Origin: Eumeta japonica
Lineage: Eukaryota > Arthropoda > Insecta > Lepidoptera > Psychidae
Length of the DNA: 64,000 nt
Direction of reading: 5' to 3'
Assembly (NCBI GenBank): GCA_005406025.1
Contig: BGZK01001349.1
Location: forward strand, 1 to 64,000
A program made the position numbers and the translations under genes. A model generated the notes under the pieces. It was given only the letters and a program-made list of their open reading frames with translations. It did not search any database and was not told the origin of the DNA. This document shows positions 1 through 11,000 of the stretch, one piece after another; position 1 is the first letter of the stretch; each line of letters opens with the position of its first letter.

Positions 1-33
1 CCTGGCACCTGGAGAGCAAGCTCTTTCTTCTTC
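1..33 (-). CDS. Possible third exon of the unidentified gene, cut by the window edge
   Basis: An AAATAG acceptor just right of position 33 is followed in phase 0 by 11 codons (EEERACSPGAR) running to the edge. The polypyrimidine tract is weak, so this is tentative. Confidence 0.25.
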
Positions 34-3000
34 CTATTTAAAGATGAAATCAATAACACACCTTAAAACACATAGTTTTGATAATTGAATAGAGGCATAG
101 TGTGCACCTATTTGTCTAATTATCTAATTAAACAGATGCACACTATATTTAATAGACCTTAAATATTGACGGTATTTTGAAATAAATAATTTTTCCTACC
201 ACACTCTGAATACTCCTCATATAAAAATACCAAATACAAAGTTGTACATAAGTTATATTCTAGTATTTTTTTTTCTATACATCTAAAATATTAAATTGGT
301 GTTTAATATAAACATATCATTCCCTTATCCTAACCTTTTATTATTATCATACTTTTTTTGCATTCTGCATACAAGATCCTTAAATATATATAAATAATAA
401 AAACAGATTTCAAGATTGATAAACTCGGACAACATTTGATCAATCACCATGAAAGTTTGCAATTTTAAGTGGGTTTCATGGAGGTTTATATAGTGTTAAC
501 TTTGTAATACAATTGAAAGTCTTAAGTCAATAATAATCAAGGGAAATACCAAAAAATTCAGGTTATAGAATTTTCGACTTATGGGAAAACAGGAGTGTGT
601 GTGTGTGTATGAATGAGCGTGCGATCGTGCGTGCGTGCGCGTGCTTGTGGGTATACATATACACGCAAACGCACACGCCCTCGTATTTTTTCAACAAAAG
701 CATGGGTTATTGACATGTTGTGCCCTTAGAATACAATCGCATAGCTTTTATAAAATCAATTTTGGAAGTGTTAATTTAAATTGTGTTTTTGGAAACATTA
801 ATAAATTTATGATTATTTTAAATGCTGATATATATATATAAGAATTTGTGTAATTAATAAATCACAAACCTTGACTTGAACCAGCATGCCTTCTAGATAT
901 TTGACAGCCTTTAGTACCAATGCTCGAGTTCGTCCATGTTCTGGTCCTCTCAATTTAAGAAAACCAAATTGACGACTGCAAATAAATCACAAATGAATAC
1001 ATATCTCAATTACAGATAGTCCTTTTTGCTCATATCACTATTAAAATAAGCATAGTCAGTTAAACTAATAAATATTATACTTTTGCTGAAATATAAAAGT
1101 ACACTAGATGTACACCAAAAACTGAGGAGAAGACTAAAATTGAATAAGACACAATGATATTTCAAAATATCAAAAATCTTTGAAAATTCTTCTTGCCAAA
1201 TAAAGATGTTAATTTACTTTGTATACGACAACAATATTTTGTCACAATTGTTTCATTGTCCTCTATGTTAAATTGACCATTTGAAAAATTGCCCATTGAA
1301 TTTTTTTTATAATACGAGTGGTAGAGCCATACTTTAACCAACTTGGTTGGTTAAAGCATGTATGAATGATGGGCCAGATTGACTAATGAGTACCACAATC
1401 TCACAGAATATAGACATGAAGTAGTGGCTTCCACTATTGAGTTTTGCTGAGTGAATGAGAGTTCTGGTGGCCCACTTCTCTCCTCCATCTGTCCACTCCC
1501 CTCATCAAAAATCCACTCCTCCCACCACCAATTGACTTTCCCCTTCATCACCTCACTCCTTCCTTCATCAGATATTCTATTCCTTTCCAAGATGCCGACA
1601 ATGTACAGGTGACTCCTCTGTGGCTCTCAGTGTGTTCATAATATGTTCAATAAAACTTAAATGAAAAAATCTTATTTAATGACTGTATTTATATTTCATT
1701 TATCAAAAGTAATTATTAAATTTTTATAATAAAAATATTATTTTAAGCAATGGAAACTGATGTTTTCATTACTTGAAATAATATTTACACACATATATGT
1801 GTAAATCCAAGTGAAAATGTAAACCTGTGACAACTATAGTCACGAATGTACTTACGAATGTAAAACATGGATCTGGTACCATTCTAATACAAAATTGAAA
1901 AATTAGTTGGTGGAAGCTACGGTATTCCTGGAAGTTACTCTAGATAAAAGGCTTCAATGGATACCACATATCAGTATGTTGGTAAAAGTTTTAGCTGTGC
2001 TGCATGTGCAGTTAAAAAAAAAAATAAGAAATTCATAAGATATCCAATCTGTCAGATAGGTATATTTTGGCATTTTCATAGTCTGATGTCACACGGCATC
2101 TTGAGCTAGGGACATGGAGATATTTATACATACAAATATTGATAGAATTTTCATGCTGCGAAAACAGGCTATTCGGGCCATTTATAGGCTGGAAACTAAA
2201 GTATCTCTTCCAACTTCATTTATGGAAATTGAGATCTTAAATGTGGCATCTCAATCTATATATGAACATTTAATACATGTAAAAAAGAATATATGTGGAA
2301 ATGTTCACCAAAATAGTGATCAATATAAATTCAATACAATAAATAAAAATAAACTGTTTATTTGTTAGTCGAATACATAAAGTCATGAATTCTTTAAGGG
2401 GCTTTGTGTGCACATATTCGTTAATGATATACAAATTTAAACCATTATTAAGCAAATAAGTGCTAAAAAAGGTGTATTATATCATTTATGAATACTTAAG
2501 AAGACATACATTCATAGATATAACAGCTCAAGTTTTTTCAGTTTTGTATCTTTAAGTTGTAGGTCTATATATGTTTGATTGTATAACACAAAATATTTAT
2601 ATTTGATAAAAAGTACCCTCTAGTTTCTTACTCATTCTTCTTAAAGGAAAAATGCCTTTCCAAACAAGTGATAAAGTGACTAAGTAGCAAAATATACATT
2701 CTTAAAATATTGTGACATATTTCAAGTGTCATTGCAATCTATGAAATAAAGATACATTTGAATTTAAATATGCAAAACTTAATTACAATCCATTTAGCAA
2801 TTTTAGAAATTATCTTTGACAAACAAGTAGACATTATATCGACATGGTACATAGTCCATCATTTATAGATCTGCATGTTATTATTGTATCCCATATAAAA
2901 AAATAGTCAAGCCCTCATTTAGTAATAAGATTACCTATAAACAAACAGAAAATAATTTTAAAAACAGCAAAGTGTATGTGGGACGCGCACAGTGTAGGAT

Positions 3001-6000
3001 TTTATAGTTGCTTATAATAATATGCGAACATAGGAGGCTTTTCATTTGATACTATGAACCTCTTAACAAAATTCATGGTTTAACAGCTAATAATAATATC
3101 TAAAAATGGTGTCTACATAAGATGGATGTTAAGGATATGATTTTACATATCAATAATTTTAAATGAATTTCTTCTTTCATAACCTTACATAATTACTACT
3201 TATTTTACACAACCAACATTGTCATCTAAATATTTCAATGGTATGTGTGAAATTTTGCTATTTACTTCTTTAAGTACTTTTTATAAGTTAGTCAATCCTA
3301 AAAAAGTATCCTAAAAAAAAATTTAAAAACTTTATTATACACTTGGAGTGATTAACATGTATGCCCATACCAAATTACAGCTTTTTAGTATAACTCTCTG
3401 AGATAAGTTGCAGCAAAACAGAGAAACAGCTGGATAGATGGATGGACAGACATGGAGAAACTATAAGGTCTCCTTATAGATTAGGGAACCCCAAAAATGA
3501 TAAACATATATTAAGTGGACCATAACATAAATATTTATAAAAAAATTGTCAGAAATGTTTTATGTACACTACAACACACGAAACTCTGCCACTGTGAAGT
3601 TAGTCATGAAAGCATTGCAATGGCATAAAATAGAAAAGTGGGGGATAACAAGAAAGCGTCAGGGAGAGTTAAATCTGCACATTACATCATTTGCAGGAAA
3701 TTCAGAGTGGCAAAGTTCCATGCGTTATACTGTACATAAGGTGTTGAAGTTGAGTGAATTAGTGAATAAAAGCTTGGTTTACTAACAAAAATTCAATTTT
3801 CCATTTAAATATCAGGAATAATTTTTTTTTTGTTTTCATACAATATTTAGGTAATTTTTTTTTTAAAGAATAGTGAGAATCAAGCTTCTGTGAGGCATTA
3901 AATTTGCTACAAAGAACTGCATGCTTAAGCTCTACAACCAATAATTTTGAAGTTACAGAGCTTGAAAGGTAAAATATAACAAAAAATAACATTTAATGCT
4001 TAATAATTTTGTATTTATTGATTTTACGTTGAAAATTAAGAAAGTCCAAGAGGCTCTTAAATTATTGATTTAATAAAGTACTTATTTATTACACAGTAAT
4101 TAAATATAAATTTTAATGAGTAAATCATTCTCATTTCTTTATATTTTGAATCTGTGGTACTTACACTATTTGTTTATTTGCACTAGTAAATTGATTTCTT
4201 TGCAACATCACAACTTGTAATAAGTATTGTTTATGCTCTTTGTCATAAGTAAAATTATGATTGTAAAATTATATTAGTTCAATTCCTCACATTTTTTTTT
4301 CACCATATCCATTTATTATATAAGTATTTTAACTTATCAAAAAAAAAAAAAAACTATTGGAAATGAGGACCTTTTTTATCAAATATCAGATTTTTCGATT
4401 GGAAAAAATATATACATAGCCTAAAAACTAAACACCCTAATATATATAAGATGCTGCATATTTTTATTTTAGTGTAGATAGAAATAGATTCAACTTATGT
4501 TTTGTATTGAAAATCAAAAGATTTGCCAATGAAAACGTTATTTCCATTGGTAAATCTTTTCTCAAAAAAATGCAAATATTTTCAATTTTGTGTCATGTGG
4601 TTCTAATTGGTTATGAGACAATTTTTTAATCTTTAATTTTACAGTATAGAGTGGGAGATTTTGGAACAAATCAGTCTTTAATTTGGGTTTAACTTGTTTT
4701 ATAGGGACTGTCTATACATTACATTATTTGAAATTGAAGACAGCTAGTTGGCAGATGACAGTAATACGGTGTAAAAAAAGCAAAATTGATTTCAACCTTG
4801 TATTTATAGAACCACAATATGTTCATATATATTATGGTTATCAACAAAATAAATTATTGAACTTATGATCAATGTACTGTAATTGGTGATTAATACAGTA
4901 AATAAAAATAGTTCTATACACATTGTAAAACATATTTTTAAATAATAGTAATGAATTCAGTTATATGAGACAGGTGAGAGCATTAGATATGATGATTGTA
5001 GGTGAGTCAAATATATACAAAAATATATAACAATGTATAGATAGCCCCCTATAATGAATAATTTAACTACATGCTAAAGACTAAATAAAATAATTAAATA
5101 TTTTAAATTCTGAATTGGAGGAGGATGACTAATATTGGAACTATATAAATATTTACAATGACATTTTTAGTTTTATAAATATGTAAATAAAAATGGTACC
5201 CACCAGTATGTAGTACCAATATAATAGCATGAATTGGAAAATGTGAATATCATTATGGAATAAAAATATCAATACTCTTGATAGAGCCATTAATCCTATG
5301 TAATAAACAAAAATTGGTAGCGTTTTACATTAACAATAATGCCATTCAAATTCAACAATTGTGTTAAACTAATCATAGCAATGCAGACAGTAAAAAATAA
5401 CATCAATCTATAAAAACATTCATAAAAAATACAATTCTAGCTGACTTTAATATTACAATACTATGAATAAAACTGATAGCTGCCTATTATTGATATTCAA
5501 TGTTATGTTTAGTTGGTATCGCAAGTAGTTCATTTTATGAAAAATTAGCCATGGTACTGGGACACAACTATAGTTTCAAATGTGGACTTTGGATATTAGC
5601 ATTAGTATACTCAACACCACTATCTTATTAAGATTCATTAAAATATAGAGTGGAAAACATTATGTTGTTATGCATTAATATTATCATACTAGTATTATAT
5701 ATTTTTGCAAATTAGGAACCATAAAAATATTTGGTGTGACATTATATTTTTGTACACAAACACTTTTCAAAAATTACCTTGTCTGTTTCTGGAAAGCAAG
5801 GGCTACATGTATAACACACATATCAATTCTCTCATAACATAACTAATGTCATTCACATAGATTTAAATTTCAAATCTCAAGTAGTTATTTACATTTTAGG
5901 CTATTACAATGTAAAGAATAAAGATGAGGAAGTAAGTATATAACATGTAGGGAAGAGTGTGAACACAGTACACTTTAATGTGCATCATCACTTAAACCTG

Positions 6001-6200
6001 GACGTTATCACACTCAATACCCTCGGTAATATCGAAGACACGAAGACAGAATCCAATTATCACAGCTTTCAAATCTGCCATGTTAAATCGTATGTTGCCT
6101 TAGGATCTACTCAATATGTGTTTAAAAACATTAACCTGTCTAGTTCGGATAAAACTTGTAATTCCTGAGAGGTTAGATGCAGTTCTTCTTTATCGTCCAT
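1..6200 (-). CDS. Unidentified spliced gene, 5' part only
   Basis: The ATG at 6200 opens a 65-nt coding exon (6200-6136, beginning MDDKEELHLTSQELQ) that ends at the donor CAG|GTTAAT in phase 2. An exon at 975-870, with acceptor TTTGCAG|TCG, supplies exactly the one missing base and reads on without a stop (RQFGFLKLRGPEHGRTRALV...) to the donor AAG|GTTTGT in phase 0. A possible third exon (33-1) runs off the window edge. The joined product has about 57 residues before the third exon; it is charged and probably helical, and I see no signal peptide or membrane segment. I do not recognise the family. The phase match and clean protein-like composition make a real gene likely, but the 5.2-kb intron is inferred. 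It diverges from the phosphatase gene, whose start lies 1.86 kb away. Additional exons between these two cannot be excluded. Confidence 0.45.
95..150. repeat. Imperfect hairpin
   Basis: The arms ATAGTGTGCA and TGCACACTAT flank a further partly paired TAATTA...TAATTA core. It looks like a small palindromic remnant in the presumed intergenic or intronic DNA of the minus-strand gene. Confidence 0.4.
593..612. repeat. (GT)n microsatellite
   Basis: A run of about eight GT units is followed by GTGC/GTGTGC-like low-complexity sequence to about 645. Confidence 0.7.
870..975 (-). CDS. Internal exon of the unidentified minus-strand gene
   Basis: This is a 106-nt exon with acceptor TTTGCAG and donor AAG|GTTTGT. 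It encodes 35 codons after one phase-completing base, rich in Arg, Lys, Gly and Leu (for example FGFLKLRGPEHGRTRA). It is open through its whole length in one frame and stands out from the AT-rich surroundings in composition. It is the best-supported exon of this gene. Confidence 0.55.
1320..1640. other. CT-rich stretch with a perfect 10-bp stem
   Basis: A hairpin near 1333-1355 pairs TTTAACCAAC with GTTGGTTAAA around a TTG loop. It is followed by about 200 bases biased to C and T on the plus strand (1440-1570). The open minus-strand frame here is Glu/Gly-rich because of that bias, and I do not treat it as a gene. This is likely a remnant of an interspersed repeat. Confidence 0.3.
1905..2770 (+). 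mobile_element. Jockey-type LINE relic, C-terminal end and 3' UTR
   Basis: The translation in shifting frames shows the end of a non-LTR reverse-transcriptase ORF: a VTLDKRLQW segment near 1930, then the RKQAIRAIYRLETKVSL block (2157-2205), which is typical of the region after the RT in lepidopteran jockey-like elements. The 3' UTR follows, with 'gtttcttactcattcttctt' at 2621-2642 and 'gaaataaagatacatttgaattt' near 2742-2765. The same C-terminal blocks and tail occur in the copy at 14640-15916. The ORF is broken by stops and frameshifts, and the 5' part is missing, as is normal for LINE insertions. Confidence 0.7.
3355..3500 (+). repeat. Insect interspersed-repeat tail (GGACAGACATGG type)
   Basis: The order of blocks 'cataccaaattacagctttttagt', 'aacagagaaacagctgga', 'gatggacagacatgg', 'actataaggtctcct' and 'agggaacccc' matches a repeat end common in insect genomes. 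A second, shorter copy lies at 55068-55150. I recognise the pattern but cannot name the parent element. Confidence 0.45.
3563..3736 (+). mobile_element. MITE, copy 1 of a four-copy family
   Basis: Terminal inverted repeats run inward from TGTACA at both ends: the left arm contains CACGAAACTCTGCCACTGTG, and the right arm read backwards contains CGCATGGAACTTTGCCACTC. The internal blocks 'aagcgtcagggagagttaaatctgcac' are shared with the copies at 20628 and 21535. It is about 174 bp with no coding capacity, so non-autonomous. Confidence 0.7.
3737..5950. other. AT-rich intron or intergenic DNA, no recognisable feature
   Basis: I see only AT-rich sequence, short A and T runs and no conserved reading frame or repeat that I recognise. 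It would be intron 1 of the minus-strand gene if that model is right. Confidence 0.5.
6136..6200 (-). CDS. First coding exon of the unidentified minus-strand gene
   Basis: ATG at 6200 is followed by 21 codons rich in Glu, Leu and Asp (MDDKEELHLTSQELQVLSEL), then the donor CAG|GTTAAT. An A-rich context (AAATTTAAA) precedes the ATG. The composition differs clearly from flanking sequence. The plus-strand frame over the same bases is its antisense shadow. Confidence 0.5.
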
Positions 6201-6851
6201 TTTAAATTTATTTCTACGGATACTACATACAGAAAAAAAGTAGTTCTCTACCTACAAAACATTTTTTATCACAATACACATTCCACTAATAAATAACAAC
6301 CAACAAAATAATATTACAAACACGATTTTGTTACTTTGACACTTTAGAAAAGTTGGGAAAACTTGACATTTATGACAGTCGCGTACTTTTGTACGACCCT
6401 GCTTCTTGCAATGCGTCTAAAGCGTATCATACACAAAGGAAAAATCATAATAATGCTTCGTATTACGTAAAATAGAAAAGCAAGTTATATATATGAAAAG
6501 GAATTTAGTGCAAGTATGACAAAAAAATTCTTATTATTATAACTTGTAGTGTTTGGAAAATATTTTCAACGTTTTATACTTTTTTTAATATTACGTAAGA
6601 TTTAAACCTTCCTTTCCATCTTCATATTTGTAAAAGTAAGTAAGAAATAATTGAATTTCCTCAAACCCGTTTACTAATACCTGAACTCTTGGGATATATA
6701 GGGAGGGGACCAGATGAGCCATACCCACCCAAGAATAGTTTGATATCCATCTAGGATGTTGGGTTAATGGACACTAAACACTTCACATAAAAGTAGTTTC
6801 AATTATATCAATTATAAATTCTACACCCAATAAATTTACATACTTAATTAG

Positions 6852-6892
6852 TGGACTGTATTATGTAGGTAATACCTACATTATACAGTCCA
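6852..6892. repeat. Near-perfect 41-bp palindrome
   Basis: TGGACTGTAT.ATGTAGGTA on the left is mirrored by TACCTACAT.ATACAGTCCA on the right, with almost no loop. It has the form of a minimal foldback or collapsed terminal-inverted-repeat element. Confidence 0.7.
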
Positions 6893-7049
6893 TTCGTTTA
6901 ATTTTAAAATCACAAAAATAATTAATTACTCAAATACGTACGGAGCCAGAGTACATTTGGATTTCCCAAAACAATGCATAGCGACAAATGAATGCACGCT
7001 TGATACTTGATTAAAGGTTTACTATTGGAGAAAAGGTTTTAATCACTAA

Positions 7050-7215
7050 GATACAATCCACGAAACTCTGCCGCTGTGAAGGTAGTCACGAAAGTGCCGC
7101 AATGACGTAAAATAGTAACGCGTGGAAAGAAAAAGGAAAGGTTAGAAAGCGTTATACCTGCATATTATATTATTCACAGAAAATTCAGAGTGGCAGGGTT
7201 TTATTACTTTACTCT
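7050..7215 (+). mobile_element. MITE, copy 2 of the four-copy family
   Basis: The left end CACGAAACTCTGCCGCTGTG begins at 7059 and is followed by 'aaggtagtcacgaaagtg'. The right side keeps 'attcagagtggcagggttt' (7193-7212), but its terminus is eroded. Same orientation as copy 1. Confidence 0.65.
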
Positions 7216-8060
7216 CCTTCCCATAGAAAATAAGTATGTCTAGGAAAAAAACGACCAAAAAACAAAATATATTTTTATAGAGAAGAAATGTGAATCAAGT
7301 TGATTTAATTAATTTTATTTTGTAATCGAAATAAACACGTTTTATAAAATTATATTAATTTTTTTGTGAATTACATTCTGAAAATATTATACTATCATTT
7401 GTGTTAGTATAATATATCATTGTAATGCTTTCAGTAAATTTGTGTGGTAGTTTAAATTTATTATTTATAGCTATGAAGCATTGAAATTACTTTACATAAA
7501 AATGACAAAGGACATAAGACGTATAAAACCATCTACGATCATAATCGTACTCATTCACTCACGTTGAGCGTCGACTCGGCTTCATCGATCATCGTATTTC
7601 AAACGCCAGACCCATCTACAAAATAGCCTTAGATACGCCAATGCCTGTAAATATTCATTCTAACGTTTGTTCTCTTAAATAGCCGCAACAATATTTTTTT
7701 TTTATTACGATACAAATGAATAATTCTTCTTAAGATTTTTTGTGTCTTTGCGTATTTTAGTTTTTACGTATTTATACATTTTATAGCGTAAAGGATTTAA
7801 CTCATAGGAACATATTTTCATAACCACTGTTATCTTAAATTTTTTTACTACTTCTGCATTGGTCTCATGATGGGTTTATGCGGATAGGTCTTGGCAACAC
7901 TGGGCACTGTAGCAAGTAGTGCTGGTGGTTTTGTGTGAGCTAATTAAATTCGTTTGTATTTTGCTTTTATCATTTACAACGATTTTTGTGCTTTTAATTT
8001 ATTACTTTTAAAATTTTTGGAATAATTAAATATTAATAATAGTACATTTGTGATATCAAT
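7216..8060 (+). promoter_or_regulatory. Upstream region of the phosphatase gene
   Basis: The 5' UTR and promoter of the phosphatase gene must lie here. The DNA around 7540-7680 is less AT-rich than its surroundings and contains several CG dinucleotides (CGTTGAGCGTCGACTCGG). I cannot place a start site or TATA box with confidence. Confidence 0.3.
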
Positions 8061-11000
8061 ATGAGTTATAGAGATTCGGTGAGAATAATAATTAAAGAAT
8101 TTTAGTTTTAAACGTTTAATGTATCGGCTTTATAGTTTCTTTACGATTTCATTTAATTTACGGTGAAAATATAGAGTATATTGCGTAAATGCCCCGAGAA
8201 ATAGTTAAGTCTATTTTAGTTACACAGTCATCTCGCAATTCTCAAGGTCACAGGAAAATACGTAATTTAATAGCATTTATCGGTGTTGTTTCATTCTGTT
8301 TTAAAAATATCGTTTGAAGCCAAATAATACGGCACAGAGAAAAATCGGAAAGTTATTTGTGATTATTGAGATCACAATAAGAAATTCAACCATAAAGGTG
8401 TAACAAAAAAGTTTGTGATCATAAATAATTAAAAAATATATATACGATATAAGCTACTATTTAAATATATTTCGTGCAATAAATACTAATATATCTACAC
8501 TTTTTTTCAGACTACATATTTTCTCATGCTACGACTTTTGCTAATATGAATATTTTGAGTTCTATTGAAACAATATGAATAAATAACAATTGTAGTTGGT
8601 AGATTTTTTGCCATATTTTTTAATCAATGATATATATAAACAAATAAATATGAGAATGAATAAATAAAACAATGAGTGTTTCAATCTTATTCTAGCATTT
8701 GGGTGGCCCAAAACAAAGAAAGTAGTTGACATTTTTATGGAAATTTCACTTTTTTTACATATGACCTCCATATACAGAAACTAATATTACTCTATTATTT
8801 AGGTGTTTGTTATTCATTACAAAGATATTGAAATGGCCAAATAACATATTGATTCAATGATAAATATGATAAATAAAAGATGCTATAAAAAATAGGTTGT
8901 TGTTAAAATTACATGTAGTAAGGGTATTAATAGTTAAAAAGCGAAACAATGTATAGGCACCAATTATAATTTTACTGTCTTAAGTTTATTTGCATTACTT
9001 CTAATGAAGATTATATTATCAACAGTATTCCCTATTTCCACGATCTCATTCATACTGTGCAGCTAATGAGCAACGTGTAGGATCTTACCTTCGCACTTTG
9101 ATGGTATTTACTATAAAATTCTGTCTTATTTATTGTGTTAAATTTAATGTACCAGAGACTGTCTATCAAAAAATAATGGACATAAAATATATAACAAGCA
9201 CTTTTGCTTGTAAATCTAAATTATTCCAAAAGATGATATCTGTTTTTAATTCACTAATTTATGGTTGTTGTATCCACTGTTGTAGATAATATAATGGTGA
9301 CTGTTTGGAGTATCATCATAGTAAATTATTCTTGATAAAAATCAGAGTAGATTTTGTACTAGACTGCAGTTATATATATTGCATGGAATCGTCTTTAGTT
9401 AGGTACCATTTTCCTATTCAACTTACATCCCAGAAAATGTTAACTCACTGCTGTGAAACTATGACTGATTCTTTGGTCGTATGTAGTGAATTTTGTGGTA
9501 GTTTTTGACCATCTTGTCCAGTCATTGACATAGCATTCAATTATGTTAATCATTAACAAGGAGAAGCCCATTTGTTATAATATACCTATTATTAACATAC
9601 ATCATAATTTTTAGTTCAAAAGATATACACAAGTATTGGTTGACAAATAAAGTCTTTCATTGATAAATCTGGTGGGACCTTAGTATGGAAAATTTTTCAC
9701 TATAAAAACAATTTGAATATTGGTCACAGCAAATAAGTGTTATTCATTCTGAACATTAAAATATTAATCTTTGTACCTCACATATAAAAGTATCATGACG
9801 GATAATGGACTAACATGAACTCTTATCCAATTCCTAAATTAGCTTTTCAATATAGTTAGTTTTCATATAAATATTAATGATATTTATCAATCTATAACCT
9901 AGAAGGTTACTAGATAAGTACACTAGTTATTCCAGCTGAGGGTATATAGTAGAGTTCAGAACCAAGCACTTAAATTTGTCATGCATTTAAAAATAATTTT
10001 TGTATTTATGATTTTAACAATATCACCTAAAAACTTAAAGGGTTAGATTTTTAAATAAGAATCTAACCCTTATTTAAAAAATAAAATTATGTATATAATT
10101 TGTTACGTTTCAATAAAGCTATTTGAAATTTTTTGACTTTTTTGAGTTGTTTAAATAAATCTTAAACATAATTCATAGATTCAATTCTTTATAAGAATAA
10201 TTCAAAAATATGCATTATTTACCCATTTGTGTGTTTAAACATAATATAAGTGATAAGGATGATGTGTTTAAAGTAATTAACTTAAAAACATAAAAACATC
10301 TTGTACTATATATTTCTTTTTTTTTACAAGTTAAGTAAAACCTTTAGGTATTAAAAGTCAAGCCACAAATGCAAATACATAATTAAAAGAATTTAGAAAT
10401 GTGTATTGGTATATTTATAATTCTCTTTTTATCTCTTGTATGTATATAGTATAATAATCAAATATTATTGGTATTTTGCAGAGTTATGGTACATCACATT
10501 CTGTATTGGGTCCCCTGTCATCATTGCGTAGCAGACCTCCCATTACTGATTTCAGTTATATCAGTAGTCCAGATTGTAATGAGGTTTATCCTGGGTTATA
10601 TATAGGAGATGCGTGAGTGGCATATAATGTAAATTAACTTGTTTAAAATGTTATTTTGTACCTTCTTAATTATATATCTTGTTCTAGGGTTGCCGCAAAA
10701 GATAAAGCATATCTGAAGAGTAGAGCTATTAATTATGTGTTAAACACAGCTGAAGGCAAAAGATATACGCAAGTGGACACAGATCACCTTTATTACAGGG
10801 ATTGCCCATATATCCATTATAAGGGCTTCTCACTCATGGATCTTCCATCAACAGATATTTCTAAATACTTCTACATCGCTGCCAATTTTATTGATGAAGG
10901 GATTTCCAGTGGAGGTGTGTTCACATTTAATTTCTTAGCAACACAATACTGCTTTTCTTTTCTTCCTACTTATTTTTTTTTACACAAATTGTTTAGTTTT

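Noticed and set aside
1351..1590. Glu/Gly-rich minus-strand open frame
   Set aside because: Caused by the C/T-rich composition; no motif or splice support.
5778..5810. Tiny minus-strand exon between a CTTTCCAG acceptor and a GTAATT donor
   Set aside because: It would be only about 11-25 bases long, and the two flanking exons already join in phase without it.
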